Assembly (NCBI GenBank): GCA_023388515.1
Contig: JAEWGD010000033.1
Coordinates: forward strand, 77,047-141,046
Length of the DNA: 64,000 nt
Reading direction: 5' to 3'
Source of the DNA: Bacillota bacterium
GTDB taxonomy: Bacteria > Bacillota > Clostridia > Oscillospirales > Ruminococcaceae
Notes under the pieces: model-generated
Told to the model about the DNA's origin: nothing
What the model saw: the letters and a program-made list of their open reading frames with translations, nothing else
Databases searched by the model: none
Made by a program: the position numbers and the translations under genes
Shown: one piece after another, positions 41,535 to 50,592 of the stretch
Numbering within the stretch: position 1 is the first letter of the stretch
Layout: every line of letters begins with the position of its first letter

Positions 41535-43172
41535 ATGAAAAGTGAAAATAAAACTGAAAGCATATCCGAAGATAAAGTTAAAAAGTTTGATACAAAAAAA
41601 CTTAGATATGGCACGCTTGCAACTGCTATTACAGCAATATTTATTGTAGTAGTGGTACTGATTAACGTTATTGTAGGCATGGTAATGGATAAGTATCCTT
41701 TAAAGGCTGACTTAACTGCTAATAAGATTTATGATGTTTCTGAAAAGACAATTACCTATCTTGAGGGAATTAAGAGTGATGTTGAGATAGTTGTAATGGC
41801 GGATGAAACACTTTATAAATCTCAATCTAATTATAAAAAGGCTGCTGAGGTTTTGGAGAAGTATGCCAAATATTCAGATAAGATTAAAGTTAAGTATATA
41901 GATATGCAAAAAAATCCTGATGAGTATGCTAAATATAAGGACAAATATAGCGGTGATATTACTGAAAGTAATATAGTTATAGCTAGTGGGGATAAGATTA
42001 GAGTTGCAACAACTGAAAGCTTGCTTATTATGGAAGCGAATTATGCAACGGGGCAGTATGATGTTATTGGAATTCAGGCAGAACAGGTTCTGACATCTGC
42101 TGTTATGTATGTAACAGATGCTAATCCTAAAAAGGTAGCTTTTATAAATGCTCAACCGCATGCAACAAATATAGATTCGTTGGATACACTTGCAGGAGTT
42201 ATGGATTTAAATGGTTATGCAATTGAATTGGTTGACTTGAAAACACAGGAGCTTACAAATGAATTTGATATTGCAATATTGGTCGCACCAAAGGATGATT
42301 TGACAGAAACAGAGGTGGATAAGCTTAGAACTTATCTTGATAACAACGGTTACTATTCAAAAAGTATGCTATATGTCGGTGACGTTTATCAAGGATTAAC
42401 TCCAAATATTGACGCTTTTATAGAAGAATGGGGATTTAAGCTTGGAAGAAGCATGGTTGCTGAGTCGCAAGATGCACAAAGTCAATATGTTACACTTGTT
42501 TCAGATTCATCAACAGGTCAAACTTATAATGTAGGTGCATCACTTGCAAATATAGCTGAAGATGTGTTTAGTGCAGGGCTTGTGAATACAAAGTTGCCAA
42601 TTGTTGCTCCTCAAGCAAGACCTATTGAGTTGCTTTGGGAAACAAATGGTCAGAGGACTACAACAGTTTTGTTAAATACATCAAGTTCGTCATTCCTATA
42701 CCCATATGCAGAAGAGGCACAGAAGGCTCAAGATTCTGTATTGGGGGATGAAACCACTGAAACAGATGAAGAAGGCATAGCTGATGAAACTACTCTGGCA
42801 GAAGAAACTGCTTTTAATGAGGAAACAGCAGAGAAAAAACCACAGGTTGTTTTTGCAGTGGGCGAAAAAAGCAAGGTTATGGGTGAGGGCAGAGCCTCAA
42901 GTAAGGTTATGGTTATGAGTTCTGCGTCAATGATTGACTATGCTGTTATGGTGAATAAATCCTATAACAATTCAGAGTATGTTATTAATTCTTTGAATGT
43001 TATGACGGGTAAGGATTCTGGAATTATAGTTGAAAGCAAAACTTTTGATAGCCAAACTATTGCTGTATCCGAAAAGCAACTTGGCTTTTTAAGGAATCTT
43101 GCTATAATTGTTATTCCACTAACTGTTCTTGCAATTGGATTATTTGTTTATATAAGGAGAAGAAACCGATGA
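41535..43172 (+). CDS. GldG-like membrane-anchored extracytoplasmic protein (system 1)
   Basis: 545 residues. A cytoplasmic start, a membrane helix at about 30-58 ('ATAITAIFIVVVVLINVIVGMV'), a large outside domain and a second helix near the C-terminus ('LAIIVIPLTVLAIGLFVYIRRRNR'). 'LTANKIYDVSEKTITYLEGIKSDVEIVVMAD' and 'AEQVLTSAVMYVTD' match the GldG/IFT52-like sequence. A Thr/Glu-rich insert 'ETTETDEEGIADETTLAEETAFNEE' (about 405-430) is absent from the paralogue. GAGGAG precedes the ATG, and the stop overlaps the next gene by 4 nt. Confidence 0.85.
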   Translation: MKSENKTESISEDKVKKFDTKKLRYGTLATAITAIFIVVVVLINVIVGMVMDKYPLKADLTANKIYDVSEKTITYLEGIKSDVEIVVMADETLYKSQSNYKKAAEVLEKYAKYSDKIKVKYIDMQKNPDEYAKYKDKYSGDITESNIVIASGDKIRVATTESLLIMEANYATGQYDVIGIQAEQVLTSAVMYVTDANPKKVAFINAQPHATNIDSLDTLAGVMDLNGYAIELVDLKTQELTNEFDIAILVAPKDDLTETEVDKLRTYLDNNGYYSKSMLYVGDVYQGLTPNIDAFIEEWGFKLGRSMVAESQDAQSQYVTLVSDSSTGQTYNVGASLANIAEDVFSAGLVNTKLPIVAPQARPIELLWETNGQRTTTVLLNTSSSSFLYPYAEEAQKAQDSVLGDETTETDEEGIADETTLAEETAFNEETAEKKPQVVFAVGEKSKVMGEGRASSKVMVMSSASMIDYAVMVNKSYNNSEYVINSLNVMTGKDSGIIVESKTFDSQTIAVSEKQLGFLRNLAIIVIPLTVLAIGLFVYIRRRNR

Positions 43173-44650
43173 ATAAAAATGTCAAGGGGATTATTATCGG
43201 TGGCATAGCTTTAGTTGTACTGTCGGGGGCATTGGTTGCTTTAAAGCTTGCTGGTGATGACAGCTCATCTTCTGAAGTGAGTTCAGTTGTAGAAAATGAA
43301 ACTAAAACATTAATTTCCGAATGGGCAAAAAAGACAGGAAATGATGGTGCTGAATATACTGATGAAAGTGTTGAGTCAGTTGATATTAGTAATGAAAACG
43401 GTAGCTATCAGGTTGTAAGGAATGAAAATTCTGATGTTAGTAAATATATAATTAATGGCTTAGAGAAATATACGATGGATGTTGCAAAATTGGATTCTAT
43501 GCCGAATGCTGCGTTGAATTCAACAATATCTACTGTCGTAGAAGAAAATGCTGAAAATCTTGAAAAGTATGGGTTGGATACACCAGTGTCAGAAGTTAAG
43601 ATTACTCTTGATGATGGGAAAAAAGTCGAGTTTCTAGTTGGCGATGCAAGTCCTGTTGAGGGGGAAGTATATTTCTGCTTTAGGGATGACAAGACGGTTT
43701 ACACAACTTTGGGTTCTACTGTGAATGCGTTTTTATACTCAAAGGAATATTATATTTCATTGCTATTAATTGAAAAGGTAAATGATTCATCACTTGGTAT
43801 GAAAAAGTTAAGCATAGACCGTAATGACTTGGAATATGATATTGTTTATGAGGCTTTTGATGGTGGTAAAGGTGAGGAATATAGCGGTGGTACTACTTCA
43901 AATGCTGTTATGACTGAACCAATATTTGCATACCTTGATGTTATGAAATCGGTTGATATTACTAATGCAATGCATGGATTGACTGCAAGTGCAGTTGTTC
44001 AGGTTAATGCTAATGAAGAGGATTTAAAGCTTGCTGGATTAGATAATCCTTTCTGCGTTGTTAAAATGGATACAAAAGACGGAAAAGAATATACTTTGAA
44101 GGTTAGCAAGATGTCAGAGTCTTCTGATAGTGAAGAACCAGTTTATTTTGGGTATCTTGAGGGAACTGACATTATTTATGCTTTCTCACAATCACAACTT
44201 ATTTGGGTTACAATGAATATTAAAGACCCAATGTCATCTATAATTATCGGAGATTATTTTTATAGAATTGGTAGAATAACGATTGAGGTTGAGGGCAAGG
44301 AAAGCATGATATTTACTGGCTCTGGTAAGGATAAAAATGACTATACAGCAACTCTAAATGGTGAGGAATGTTCAGAGGAACGCTTTAGGAGATTTTACGC
44401 ATTCTTACTTAATACTCCTGCTGAGGAGATTTATATGGGAGAAGTAACGGGTGAGCCTGTTGCTAAAATTAATGTAGAAACACAGACTGGCAAAAAGACT
44501 GAACTTGAATTTTACAGAGATGAGAATAGAAAGCTTATAATTACAGTTAATGGAATAACAAGTTTTAAGTGTAGGGACTCATATCTTAATGTTCTTACAG
44601 GGAATATGGATATTTTTGATACTGAAAAGAGTTTTACAGTCGAATGGTAG
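43169..44650 (+). CDS. DUF4340-like extracytoplasmic protein (system 1)
   Basis: 493 residues with one N-terminal membrane helix ('VKGIIIGGIALVVLSGALVAL') and a long exported body. Two related beta-rich repeats are visible: 'YGLDTPVSEVKITLDDGKKVEFLVGDASPVEGEVYFCF' and 'AGLDNPFCVVKMDTKDGKEYTLKVSKMSESSDSEEPVYFGYL', the DUF4340 pattern. Function unknown. It closes the four-gene unit. The ATG at 43169 overlaps the GldG-like stop. Confidence 0.83.
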   Translation: MNKNVKGIIIGGIALVVLSGALVALKLAGDDSSSSEVSSVVENETKTLISEWAKKTGNDGAEYTDESVESVDISNENGSYQVVRNENSDVSKYIINGLEKYTMDVAKLDSMPNAALNSTISTVVEENAENLEKYGLDTPVSEVKITLDDGKKVEFLVGDASPVEGEVYFCFRDDKTVYTTLGSTVNAFLYSKEYYISLLLIEKVNDSSLGMKKLSIDRNDLEYDIVYEAFDGGKGEEYSGGTTSNAVMTEPIFAYLDVMKSVDITNAMHGLTASAVVQVNANEEDLKLAGLDNPFCVVKMDTKDGKEYTLKVSKMSESSDSEEPVYFGYLEGTDIIYAFSQSQLIWVTMNIKDPMSSIIIGDYFYRIGRITIEVEGKESMIFTGSGKDKNDYTATLNGEECSEERFRRFYAFLLNTPAEEIYMGEVTGEPVAKINVETQTGKKTELEFYRDENRKLIITVNGITSFKCRDSYLNVLTGNMDIFDTEKSFTVEW

Positions 44651-44721
44651 ATATACGCTCGAAATTATGATTAATTCATGAATGAAATATAAATAAATGG
44701 TAAATAACCAACTTCTAACTA

Positions 44722-44750
44722 TTGCCAAACGATATTTTTTGTGATATAAT
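44722..44750 (+). promoter_or_regulatory. Promoter of the 102-residue hypothetical gene
   Basis: TTGCCA 44722-44727, 17-nt spacer, TATAAT 44745-44750 with TGA extended -10. Confidence 0.75.
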
Positions 44751-44785
44751 AATTAAGAGTTGCTTTTAGAAGAGGAGGTAGTAAT

Positions 44786-45094
44786 ATGAGCACAAGTAAG
44801 GATAATGAATTTAGCTTTTTCACTTATAAAGGTTATCCTTTAGTTAGAAAAAAGGACGTTTTATATTATGGAAACATGTATGATGAATATGTAATAATGA
44901 TTCAAATACTTGAAACAAAAAAGGTAAAGGATTTGGATGTTGCCAGCAAGGTTAAAGTTTATCAAATGTCAACTGATGAAAGCTTAAATCCAATTGAGGC
45001 AATCACTAGAACAAGTGAAAAGCACGGGCTTTATGAGGCTTTAGATTTAGCTGAAGCATGGCTTAAAAGACCTGTTGCAAAAAGCAAGGCATAA
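44786..45094 (+). CDS. Hypothetical 102-residue cytoplasmic protein
   Basis: I do not recognise the family. It has no signal or membrane segment. It begins 'STSKDNEFSFFTYKGYPLVRKKDVLYYGNMYDEYVIMIQIL' (beta-rich) and ends in a helical 'PIEAITRTSEKHGLYEALDLAEAWLKRPVA'. It has its own promoter, an AGAGGAGG site and a strong terminator, so it is a real, independently expressed gene. Confidence 0.75.
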   Translation: MSTSKDNEFSFFTYKGYPLVRKKDVLYYGNMYDEYVIMIQILETKKVKDLDVASKVKVYQMSTDESLNPIEAITRTSEKHGLYEALDLAEAWLKRPVAKSKA

Positions 45095-45099
45095 ATTTC

Positions 45100-45146
45100 A
45101 AGGTGTATATTTGCGAATGATTAACGCAAATATACACCTTATTTTT
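45100..45146. terminator. Strong bidirectional terminator
   Basis: A 16-bp perfect stem (45100-45115 with 45125-45140), 9-nt loop and ATTTTT tail. It serves the hypothetical gene and convergent metH. Confidence 0.9.
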
Positions 45147-45159
45147 GTATTAAATTAAA

Positions 45160-47517
45160 TTATCCGAGAACCTTACGGGCAATATCAACGCTTTCTTTTG
45201 CGTCCTTAGAATAGTAATCTGCACTGATTTTCATAGCATAATCGGGAGTTAAAACAGCTCCTCCAACCATGACTTTGCAGTTAACTTTGTTTTCACGCAA
45301 AAGCCTTATTGTTTCTTCCATTGATTTTAGCGTGGTAGTCATAAGTGCCGACAGACCAACAAGCTTTACATTATGTTTAATAGTAGCGTCAACAACAGCC
45401 TGACAGTCAACGTCCTTGCCTAAATCAATAACGGTGTAGCCATAGTTTTCGAGCAGAACCTTTACAATATTTTTGCCAATATCGTGAATATCACCCTTAA
45501 CGGTTGCAAGAATAATTTCCCCCTTGCTTTGTGAGGTGATATTATTTTTAATAAGATGCTCTTTTATGACTTCAAAGGCTGACTGTGCAACGCCTGCTGA
45601 AAGAATGAGCTGTGGCAGAAATACTTTTCCCTGTTCAAAATCAGCACCTACCTTGTCTAGTGCAGGTATGAGAATTTCGTTTACAATAGACATTGAATCC
45701 TGTGTTTCAAGGAGCTTTGCAGTTATTTTTGCACCCTCAGCTTTAAGCCCATGCTCCATAGCATAAAAAATATCAATGTCCTTATCAGCCTTAATTACTG
45801 TTGCAGAGCTTTTTTCTGCACCATAGGCTTGTATGAATTCAGTAGAATTTTTGTCAACACTTGTAAGCAGATTGAACGAACGAACAGCACCCATCATTGA
45901 AGCGATATTAGGGTTGATTATCGGTAAATCCAAGCCATAACTCAAAGCCATAGTCAAAAAGTTATGGTTAATAAGCTCCCTATTTGGCAACCCGAAAGAA
46001 ATATTCGACACGCCGAGAACAGTTTTAAGACCAAGTTTTTCCTTGACAAGCTTAACAGCTTTCAGCGTTTCCATTACGCCCTCTTGTTCAGCAGAGGCTG
46101 TGAGCGTCAGGCAGTCAATGAAAACATTCTCTTTTGGTATGCCATATTCAATAGCTCTATCCATTATTTTCTGTGCAAGCTTAAATCTACCATCTGATGT
46201 TTTCGGTATCCCTTTTTTGTCAAGAGTTAACCCAACCACGCAAGCACCATACTTTTTAACAAGTGGCAGAACAGAATCAAGCGACTCATCTTCAGCATTC
46301 ACGGAGTTGACAATAGCTTTTCCGTTGTAAACCCTAAGTCCAGCTTCCAAAGCATGAATGTCGGAGGAATCAATCTGCAACGGAGTATCCAGAATTGACT
46401 GTAAAGCCTTTACAACCTCAACCATCATGCTTTTTTCATCTATTTCAGGAAGCCCAACATTTACATCAAGTATATCTGCACCAGCACTCACCTGTTCAAC
46501 AGCTTGATTTAAAATATAGTTAATGTCATGGTTAATTAATGCCTGTTGAAAGATTTTCTTGCCAGTAGGATTAATTCGTTCGCCAATAATTCGTGGACGA
46601 TTTATGATTACAGTTTTTGATGATGAGCAGACTGCCGTAGGTATTTCCTTAACGCTTGAAATAGGCTCAATTGTTGATAATTTTTCAGTAAGAGCCTTGA
46701 TATAATCAGAAGTTGTACCACAGCACCCACCAAAAATTTTAACACCCATCTTTGCAAATTCAGCCATATAATCAGCAAATTCATCAGGAGAAACATTATA
46801 AGTATTCGTAACAGGGTCGGGAAGTCCAGCATTCGGCTTTATAACAATCGGTAGATTTGTCCACTCCGAAAGCTCCTTAACGATAGGGAACAGCTCCTTT
46901 GGACCAAGTGAACAGTTAATACCAATTGCATCAATGCCCAATCCACCCAAAGTTAAAGCCATAGCAGAAACAGAACAGCCAGTAAAAGTTCTTCCGTTTT
47001 CCTCAAAAGTCATGGTGCAAATTATAGGAAGATTTGAGTTTTCCTTTGCCGCAAGCACAGCTGCCTTAATCTCATAAAGATCCGTCATTGTTTCAAAAAC
47101 AATCACATCAGCGTCTTTACCAGCAAGAATTTGCTCCTTAAATATTTCATAAGCCTCCTCAAAGGTAAGGCTTCCCGTTGGCTCTAAAAGCTGTCCAATA
47201 GGCCCTAAATCAAGTGCAACAAGGGTATTTGTACCTGTACAGGAGTCCTTTGCAATCGCAACAGCTTTTGAAATAATTTCATCAACGCAATAGCCACTTC
47301 CCTCAAGTTTATAGCGATTAGCACCAAAGGTATTTGTGTAAATTATATCTGTCCCAGAGTTAATATAACTTTGGTGAATATCTGTAATCCAATTAGGGTT
47401 GCTAATGTTTATCAGTTCGGGAATGCCACCAAGTTCCAAGCCCTTAGCCTGAAGCATAGTACCCATTGCACCGTCCAGAAACACAAATTTATTTTTCATC
47501 AATTCATTAAAACGCAT
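45160..47517 (-). CDS. metH: Cobalamin-dependent methionine synthase, without activation domain
   Basis: Transfers methyl from methyltetrahydrofolate through cobalamin to homocysteine. 785 residues from ATG 47517, behind AAAGGAGG. Homocysteine domain at 1-290 ('FLDGAMGTMLQ', 'GINCSLGP', zinc site 'GGCCGTT'), pterin domain about 310-570 ('IIGERINPTGKK', 'GADILDVNVG'), cobalamin cap and Rossmann domain about 580-785 with 'VKGDIHDIGKN' (His678, the cobalt ligand). The AdoMet reactivation domain of the E. coli enzyme is missing and is supplied by the gene just upstream. Confidence 0.95.
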   Translation of the reverse strand: MRFNELMKNKFVFLDGAMGTMLQAKGLELGGIPELINISNPNWITDIHQSYINSGTDIIYTNTFGANRYKLEGSGYCVDEIISKAVAIAKDSCTGTNTLVALDLGPIGQLLEPTGSLTFEEAYEIFKEQILAGKDADVIVFETMTDLYEIKAAVLAAKENSNLPIICTMTFEENGRTFTGCSVSAMALTLGGLGIDAIGINCSLGPKELFPIVKELSEWTNLPIVIKPNAGLPDPVTNTYNVSPDEFADYMAEFAKMGVKIFGGCCGTTSDYIKALTEKLSTIEPISSVKEIPTAVCSSSKTVIINRPRIIGERINPTGKKIFQQALINHDINYILNQAVEQVSAGADILDVNVGLPEIDEKSMMVEVVKALQSILDTPLQIDSSDIHALEAGLRVYNGKAIVNSVNAEDESLDSVLPLVKKYGACVVGLTLDKKGIPKTSDGRFKLAQKIMDRAIEYGIPKENVFIDCLTLTASAEQEGVMETLKAVKLVKEKLGLKTVLGVSNISFGLPNRELINHNFLTMALSYGLDLPIINPNIASMMGAVRSFNLLTSVDKNSTEFIQAYGAEKSSATVIKADKDIDIFYAMEHGLKAEGAKITAKLLETQDSMSIVNEILIPALDKVGADFEQGKVFLPQLILSAGVAQSAFEVIKEHLIKNNITSQSKGEIILATVKGDIHDIGKNIVKVLLENYGYTVIDLGKDVDCQAVVDATIKHNVKLVGLSALMTTTLKSMEETIRLLRENKVNCKVMVGGAVLTPDYAMKISADYYSKDAKESVDIARKVLG

Positions 47518-47527
47518 ATTGCCTCCT

Positions 47528-48199
47528 TTATTTGCAGTGATTACCATTTTTTCTATACGCACAGGTTTCAGCGAGATTGCAGTCGTCACAATTTCTGTTT
47601 TTTCGATAAATCGGTGTTTTTGACAAGCCTATAATAGCAGTAACTGACTTTGACGGAGTTAAAATAAAGCTTGAATTTGTGGTTAATCCGATACGCTTTG
47701 GAGCATTCAAGACGTTGAGAAATTCAGCTTGAGTGGTGATGGGCAAGTCGCCATAGCCAGGACTGAAACGCCATGTAGAGTACATATTTGGGTGTGCTGA
47801 ACGAATTATTTCCTCAACTTTGTTACAAACCTGTTCGATAGCAACGCTTGCAAGGCTGTCCAAAACAAGAGCCTCAGCCATGTTGGAAACTTGAGCAGAC
47901 CTCAAAAGTTTATCAGCACCACTTGAAATAGTTGCACAGAAAAGCACTGCTTTTTCGCAACCTTTAAGATGTTCACGAATATCCTCTCCTGTAAGCGTAA
48001 GGGTGCAGTTTTCAAGTATTATGCTATTTTCCGTATGTGAAATATCGAAAGCAGTATGCAAGTAACGTGGCTCAATCACGCTAAGCAACTTCTGCTCACA
48101 ATCATCAATTAATTTAAGAATGTTACTATCTGGAGCTGAATTTCCATAATGGAGATACCGTAGAGTTTCTTGCGTATTAATTCTATGAAGTTTTATCAT
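47528..48199 (-). CDS. Separate MetH AdoMet-binding activation protein
   Basis: 223 residues from ATG 48199 (GAGG at 48205-48208). 'NMYSTWRFSPGYGDLPITTQAEFLNVLNAPKRIGLTTNSSFILTPSKSVTAIIGLS' is the activation-domain pattern that binds AdoMet and remethylates inactive cob(II)alamin. The C-terminus ends in a Cys motif 'NCDDCNLAETCAYRKNGNHC'. It is 10 nt upstream of metH in the same operon, so the two proteins together replace a one-chain MetH, as in Thermotoga. Confidence 0.9.
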   Translation of the reverse strand: MIKLHRINTQETLRYLHYGNSAPDSNILKLIDDCEQKLLSVIEPRYLHTAFDISHTENSIILENCTLTLTGEDIREHLKGCEKAVLFCATISSGADKLLRSAQVSNMAEALVLDSLASVAIEQVCNKVEEIIRSAHPNMYSTWRFSPGYGDLPITTQAEFLNVLNAPKRIGLTTNSSFILTPSKSVTAIIGLSKTPIYRKNRNCDDCNLAETCAYRKNGNHCK

Positions 48200-48327
48200 A
48201 ATATTCCTCAAAAAAAGTAAAAATAAATATAATATAAAAGTTTTTGGTTAAGCTTTTTTCAAAAAGCTTACGGGAGTTTGAGGTGAGCAGCCTCATAAGC
48301 CGACAGGCTTAAAATGAACTGACTAGC
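48200..48327 (-). other. metF / MetH-activation gap with three hairpins
   Basis: On the minus strand after the metF stop: AAGCC-TGTC-GGCTT (48310-48297), GAGG...CCTC (about 48295-48281) and a 10-bp TAAGC-type palindrome (48270-48249). No clear U-run. It could terminate metF or regulate the metH part. It lacks SAM-I riboswitch signatures. Confidence 0.45.
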
Positions 48328-49194
48328 TTATATCAGAACCCCAGAAACAGCGTCGGAGATACGTTTAGCGACATAGGGGTTGTTCATAGTGTAGAGGTGG
48401 ATACCGTCAACGCCGTTAGAGATTAGGTCAACGATTTGGTTGACAGCGTATGCAATTCCAGCATCACGGAGAGCATCGGGATGGTTTTCGTAGCGTTGCA
48501 TCATTTTTGTAAATTTAGATGGCAAGCTTGCACCACAGAGTGAAACCATGCGTTCGATTTGTTTTTTATTGACAACGGGCATAACGCCTGCTTGAATTGG
48601 CACATTTATTTTAGCTTTTCTTGTTTTATCTAGGAAAGAGTAGAACAGGTTGTTATCGAAAAAGACTTGTGAGATTAGTTGTTCAGCACCTGAATTGACT
48701 TTTGTTTTCAAGTTTTTAATATCGGTTTCAAAGTCAACGGCTTCAAAATGACATTCGGGGTAGCAAGCACCTAAGATATGGAAATCACTATTTGCATTTG
48801 TTTTAATAAATTTAACAAGGTCGCTTGCGTATTTGAAATCATTTTTTGGGGGAATATCGGGGTTAATATCGCCACGAAGTGCAAGAATATTTTTTATATC
48901 ATTCTTATAAAAATCATCTAAAACCCTAAGTATTTCGTCCTTTGTAAAGTTAATACAAGGTAGATGTGCGACAGGCTCGATACCATAATTTCTCTTTATA
49001 GTAGATGCAATTTGACAGGTTGAAGCACCAACATTAGAACCTCCAGCACCATATGTAACGCTTATAAAATCGGGCTTTAGGTTTTTAAGCTCGTCAAGCG
49101 TATTATAAACTGATTCGATAGGACTTGTACGTTTTGGTGGAAAAACTTCAAACGAAAACACTGTTTTATCCTTAAACATATTTGAAAGTTTCAT
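48328..49194 (-). CDS. metF: Methylenetetrahydrofolate reductase
   Basis: Flavin enzyme that makes methyltetrahydrofolate, the substrate of MetH. 288 residues. 'VFSFEVFPPKRTSPIESVYNTLDELKNLKPDFISVTYGAGGS', 'EPVAHLPCINFTKDEI', 'NILALRGD', 'GACYPECH' and 'QVFFDNNLFYSFLDK' are all family motifs. It is first in the metF / activation / metH order on the minus strand. An extended -10 TGG-TATAAT at 49235-49230 lies about 35 nt before the start. Confidence 0.95.
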   Translation of the reverse strand: MKLSNMFKDKTVFSFEVFPPKRTSPIESVYNTLDELKNLKPDFISVTYGAGGSNVGASTCQIASTIKRNYGIEPVAHLPCINFTKDEILRVLDDFYKNDIKNILALRGDINPDIPPKNDFKYASDLVKFIKTNANSDFHILGACYPECHFEAVDFETDIKNLKTKVNSGAEQLISQVFFDNNLFYSFLDKTRKAKINVPIQAGVMPVVNKKQIERMVSLCGASLPSKFTKMMQRYENHPDALRDAGIAYAVNQIVDLISNGVDGIHLYTMNNPYVAKRISDAVSGVLI

Positions 49195-49272
49195 TATACA
49201 TCTCCTTTATTTGCTTAGTTCTTACTAATATTATACCATAAAAACTATCTTTAAGGTAACACATAATAAGTA

Positions 49273-49305
49273 TTGCTAGTTATAGCTTAAAACTATAACT
49301 AGCAA
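49273..49305 (-). terminator. Hairpin between ung and metF
   Basis: A 13-bp perfect stem (49273-49285 with 49293-49305) and 7-nt loop, with a weak T-run. Probable terminator of ung. Confidence 0.6.
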
Positions 49306-49324
49306 GTGTTTCGATAAAATATCA

Positions 49325-49990
49325 TTAACCAATGCTCCAATCAATCTCTTCAATTCCGTTATCACGCAAAAATTCATTTGTTTTAGAAAAATGCTTACAG
49401 CCGAAAAATCCGTTGAATGAGGAAAGAGGACTTGGGTGAACAGAGGTTAGAATCTTGTGGTTAGCGTTGGTAATCAGCTTAGCTTTTGCCTTTGCGTTAT
49501 TGCCCCAAAGTATGAATACGATAGGCTTTTCACGCATATTTAGGTGCTTTATAACACTGTCGGTGAAAAACTCCCAGCCGATACCCTTATGACTATTGGC
49601 TTGCCCCGAACGAACAGTTAGTACATTATTTAAAAGTAAAACACCATTTTCTGCCCATTTTGTAAGCTCACCATGAGTATCCGTATTGTCAATGCCAACG
49701 TCAGCCTTAATTTCCTTGAAAATATTTCTCAGGGAAGGTGGAGGAGCAACTTTCTTCACAGAAAAGCAAAGCCCATGCGACTGCCCCTCACCATGATAGG
49801 GGTCTTGACCGATAATTACAGCCTTGACAGAGTTGTAGGAAGTGTATTTCAGTGCATTAAAAATATTTTCCTTTTGTGGATAAATAGTCTGTGTTTTGTA
49901 TTCATCTTCAAGAAACTTTTCAAGCTTTAAATAATAATCCTTATTAAACTCATCAGCTAGAATGGAATCCCATTCGTTACCAAACTCCAC
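49325..49990 (-). CDS. ung: Uracil-DNA glycosylase, family 1
   Basis: Removes uracil from DNA. 221 residues. GQDPYHG at 61-67 holds the catalytic Asp63, and 'HPSPLSSFNGFFGCKHFSKTNEFL' is the C-terminal His loop. The start is a GTG at 49990, supported by AGGAGG (50004-49999) at 8-nt spacing. Confidence 0.95.
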   Translation of the reverse strand: MEFGNEWDSILADEFNKDYYLKLEKFLEDEYKTQTIYPQKENIFNALKYTSYNSVKAVIIGQDPYHGEGQSHGLCFSVKKVAPPPSLRNIFKEIKADVGIDNTDTHGELTKWAENGVLLLNNVLTVRSGQANSHKGIGWEFFTDSVIKHLNMREKPIVFILWGNNAKAKAKLITNANHKILTSVHPSPLSSFNGFFGCKHFSKTNEFLRDNGIEEIDWSIG

Positions 49991-50066
49991 GGTAATAACC
50001 TCCTAAAAAGTTGTATCTTCAATGGATTTATAATGGGCATTACCCCAAACCCCGACAGAGAATAAT

Positions 50067-50108
50067 TCCCTTTGGACTCATCATTATTATGATGGATTTC
50101 CAAAGGGA
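50067..50108. terminator. Hairpin between tadA and ung
   Basis: TCCCTTTGGA (50067-50076) pairs with TCCAAAGGGA (50099-50108), with an inner CATCAT/ATGATG stem. T-rich on the plus side and moderately so on the minus side. Probable tadA terminator. Confidence 0.6.
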
Positions 50109-50115
50109 TATTATT

Positions 50116-50568
50116 TTATTTTTTGCTCCTTAACGCCTTAAAAAAGTTCGATAAAATCGCTGAACATTCCTCTTCCAAAACCCCACCAATAGCCTTAGGT
50201 TTATGGTTATACGGTAGTTCAAACATCTCTTGCATTGACTTTACCGAGCCAGATTTTTTGTCGTATGCACCAAAAACAACATTTTCAACCCTTGAATTAA
50301 TAATAGCACCACAACACATAGGACATGGCTCAAGTGTAACATAAATATCACAGTTAATCAACCGCCAGCCACCTAATGCTTGCGATGCCTCATTTATTGC
50401 AATAATTTCAGCGTGTGCCAGTGGATTTTTATCAGTTTCACGAAGGTTATACCCACGTCCGATAATTTCGCCATTTATTCTATTCACAACGACAGCACCG
50501 ACAGGCACTTCCCCCAAATCATAAGCTGTATGGGCAAGTTTTAGAGCTTCTCTCATATATTTTTCCAA
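50116..50568 (-). CDS. tadA: tRNA-specific adenosine deaminase TadA
   Basis: Makes inosine at wobble position 34 of tRNA-Arg. 150 residues. HAE at 52-54 and PCPMC at 81-85 are the zinc and catalytic residues. The start is a TTG at 50568, with AGGAGG 10 nt upstream; the ATG at 50556 is too far from that site. Confidence 0.93.
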   Translation of the reverse strand: MEKYMREALKLAHTAYDLGEVPVGAVVVNRINGEIIGRGYNLRETDKNPLAHAEIIAINEASQALGGWRLINCDIYVTLEPCPMCCGAIINSRVENVVFGAYDKKSGSVKSMQEMFELPYNHKPKAIGGVLEEECSAILSNFFKALRSKK

Positions 50569-50592
50569 GTAAAATTAGCCTCCTGAATGGTT

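Noticed and set aside
44651..44720. Terminator after ABC system 1
   Set aside because: Only a short TTCAT/ATGAA pair is present with no U-run, too weak to call.
49195..49324. SAM riboswitch upstream of metF
   Set aside because: The expected conserved core is not present; only an ung-side hairpin and a promoter are seen.
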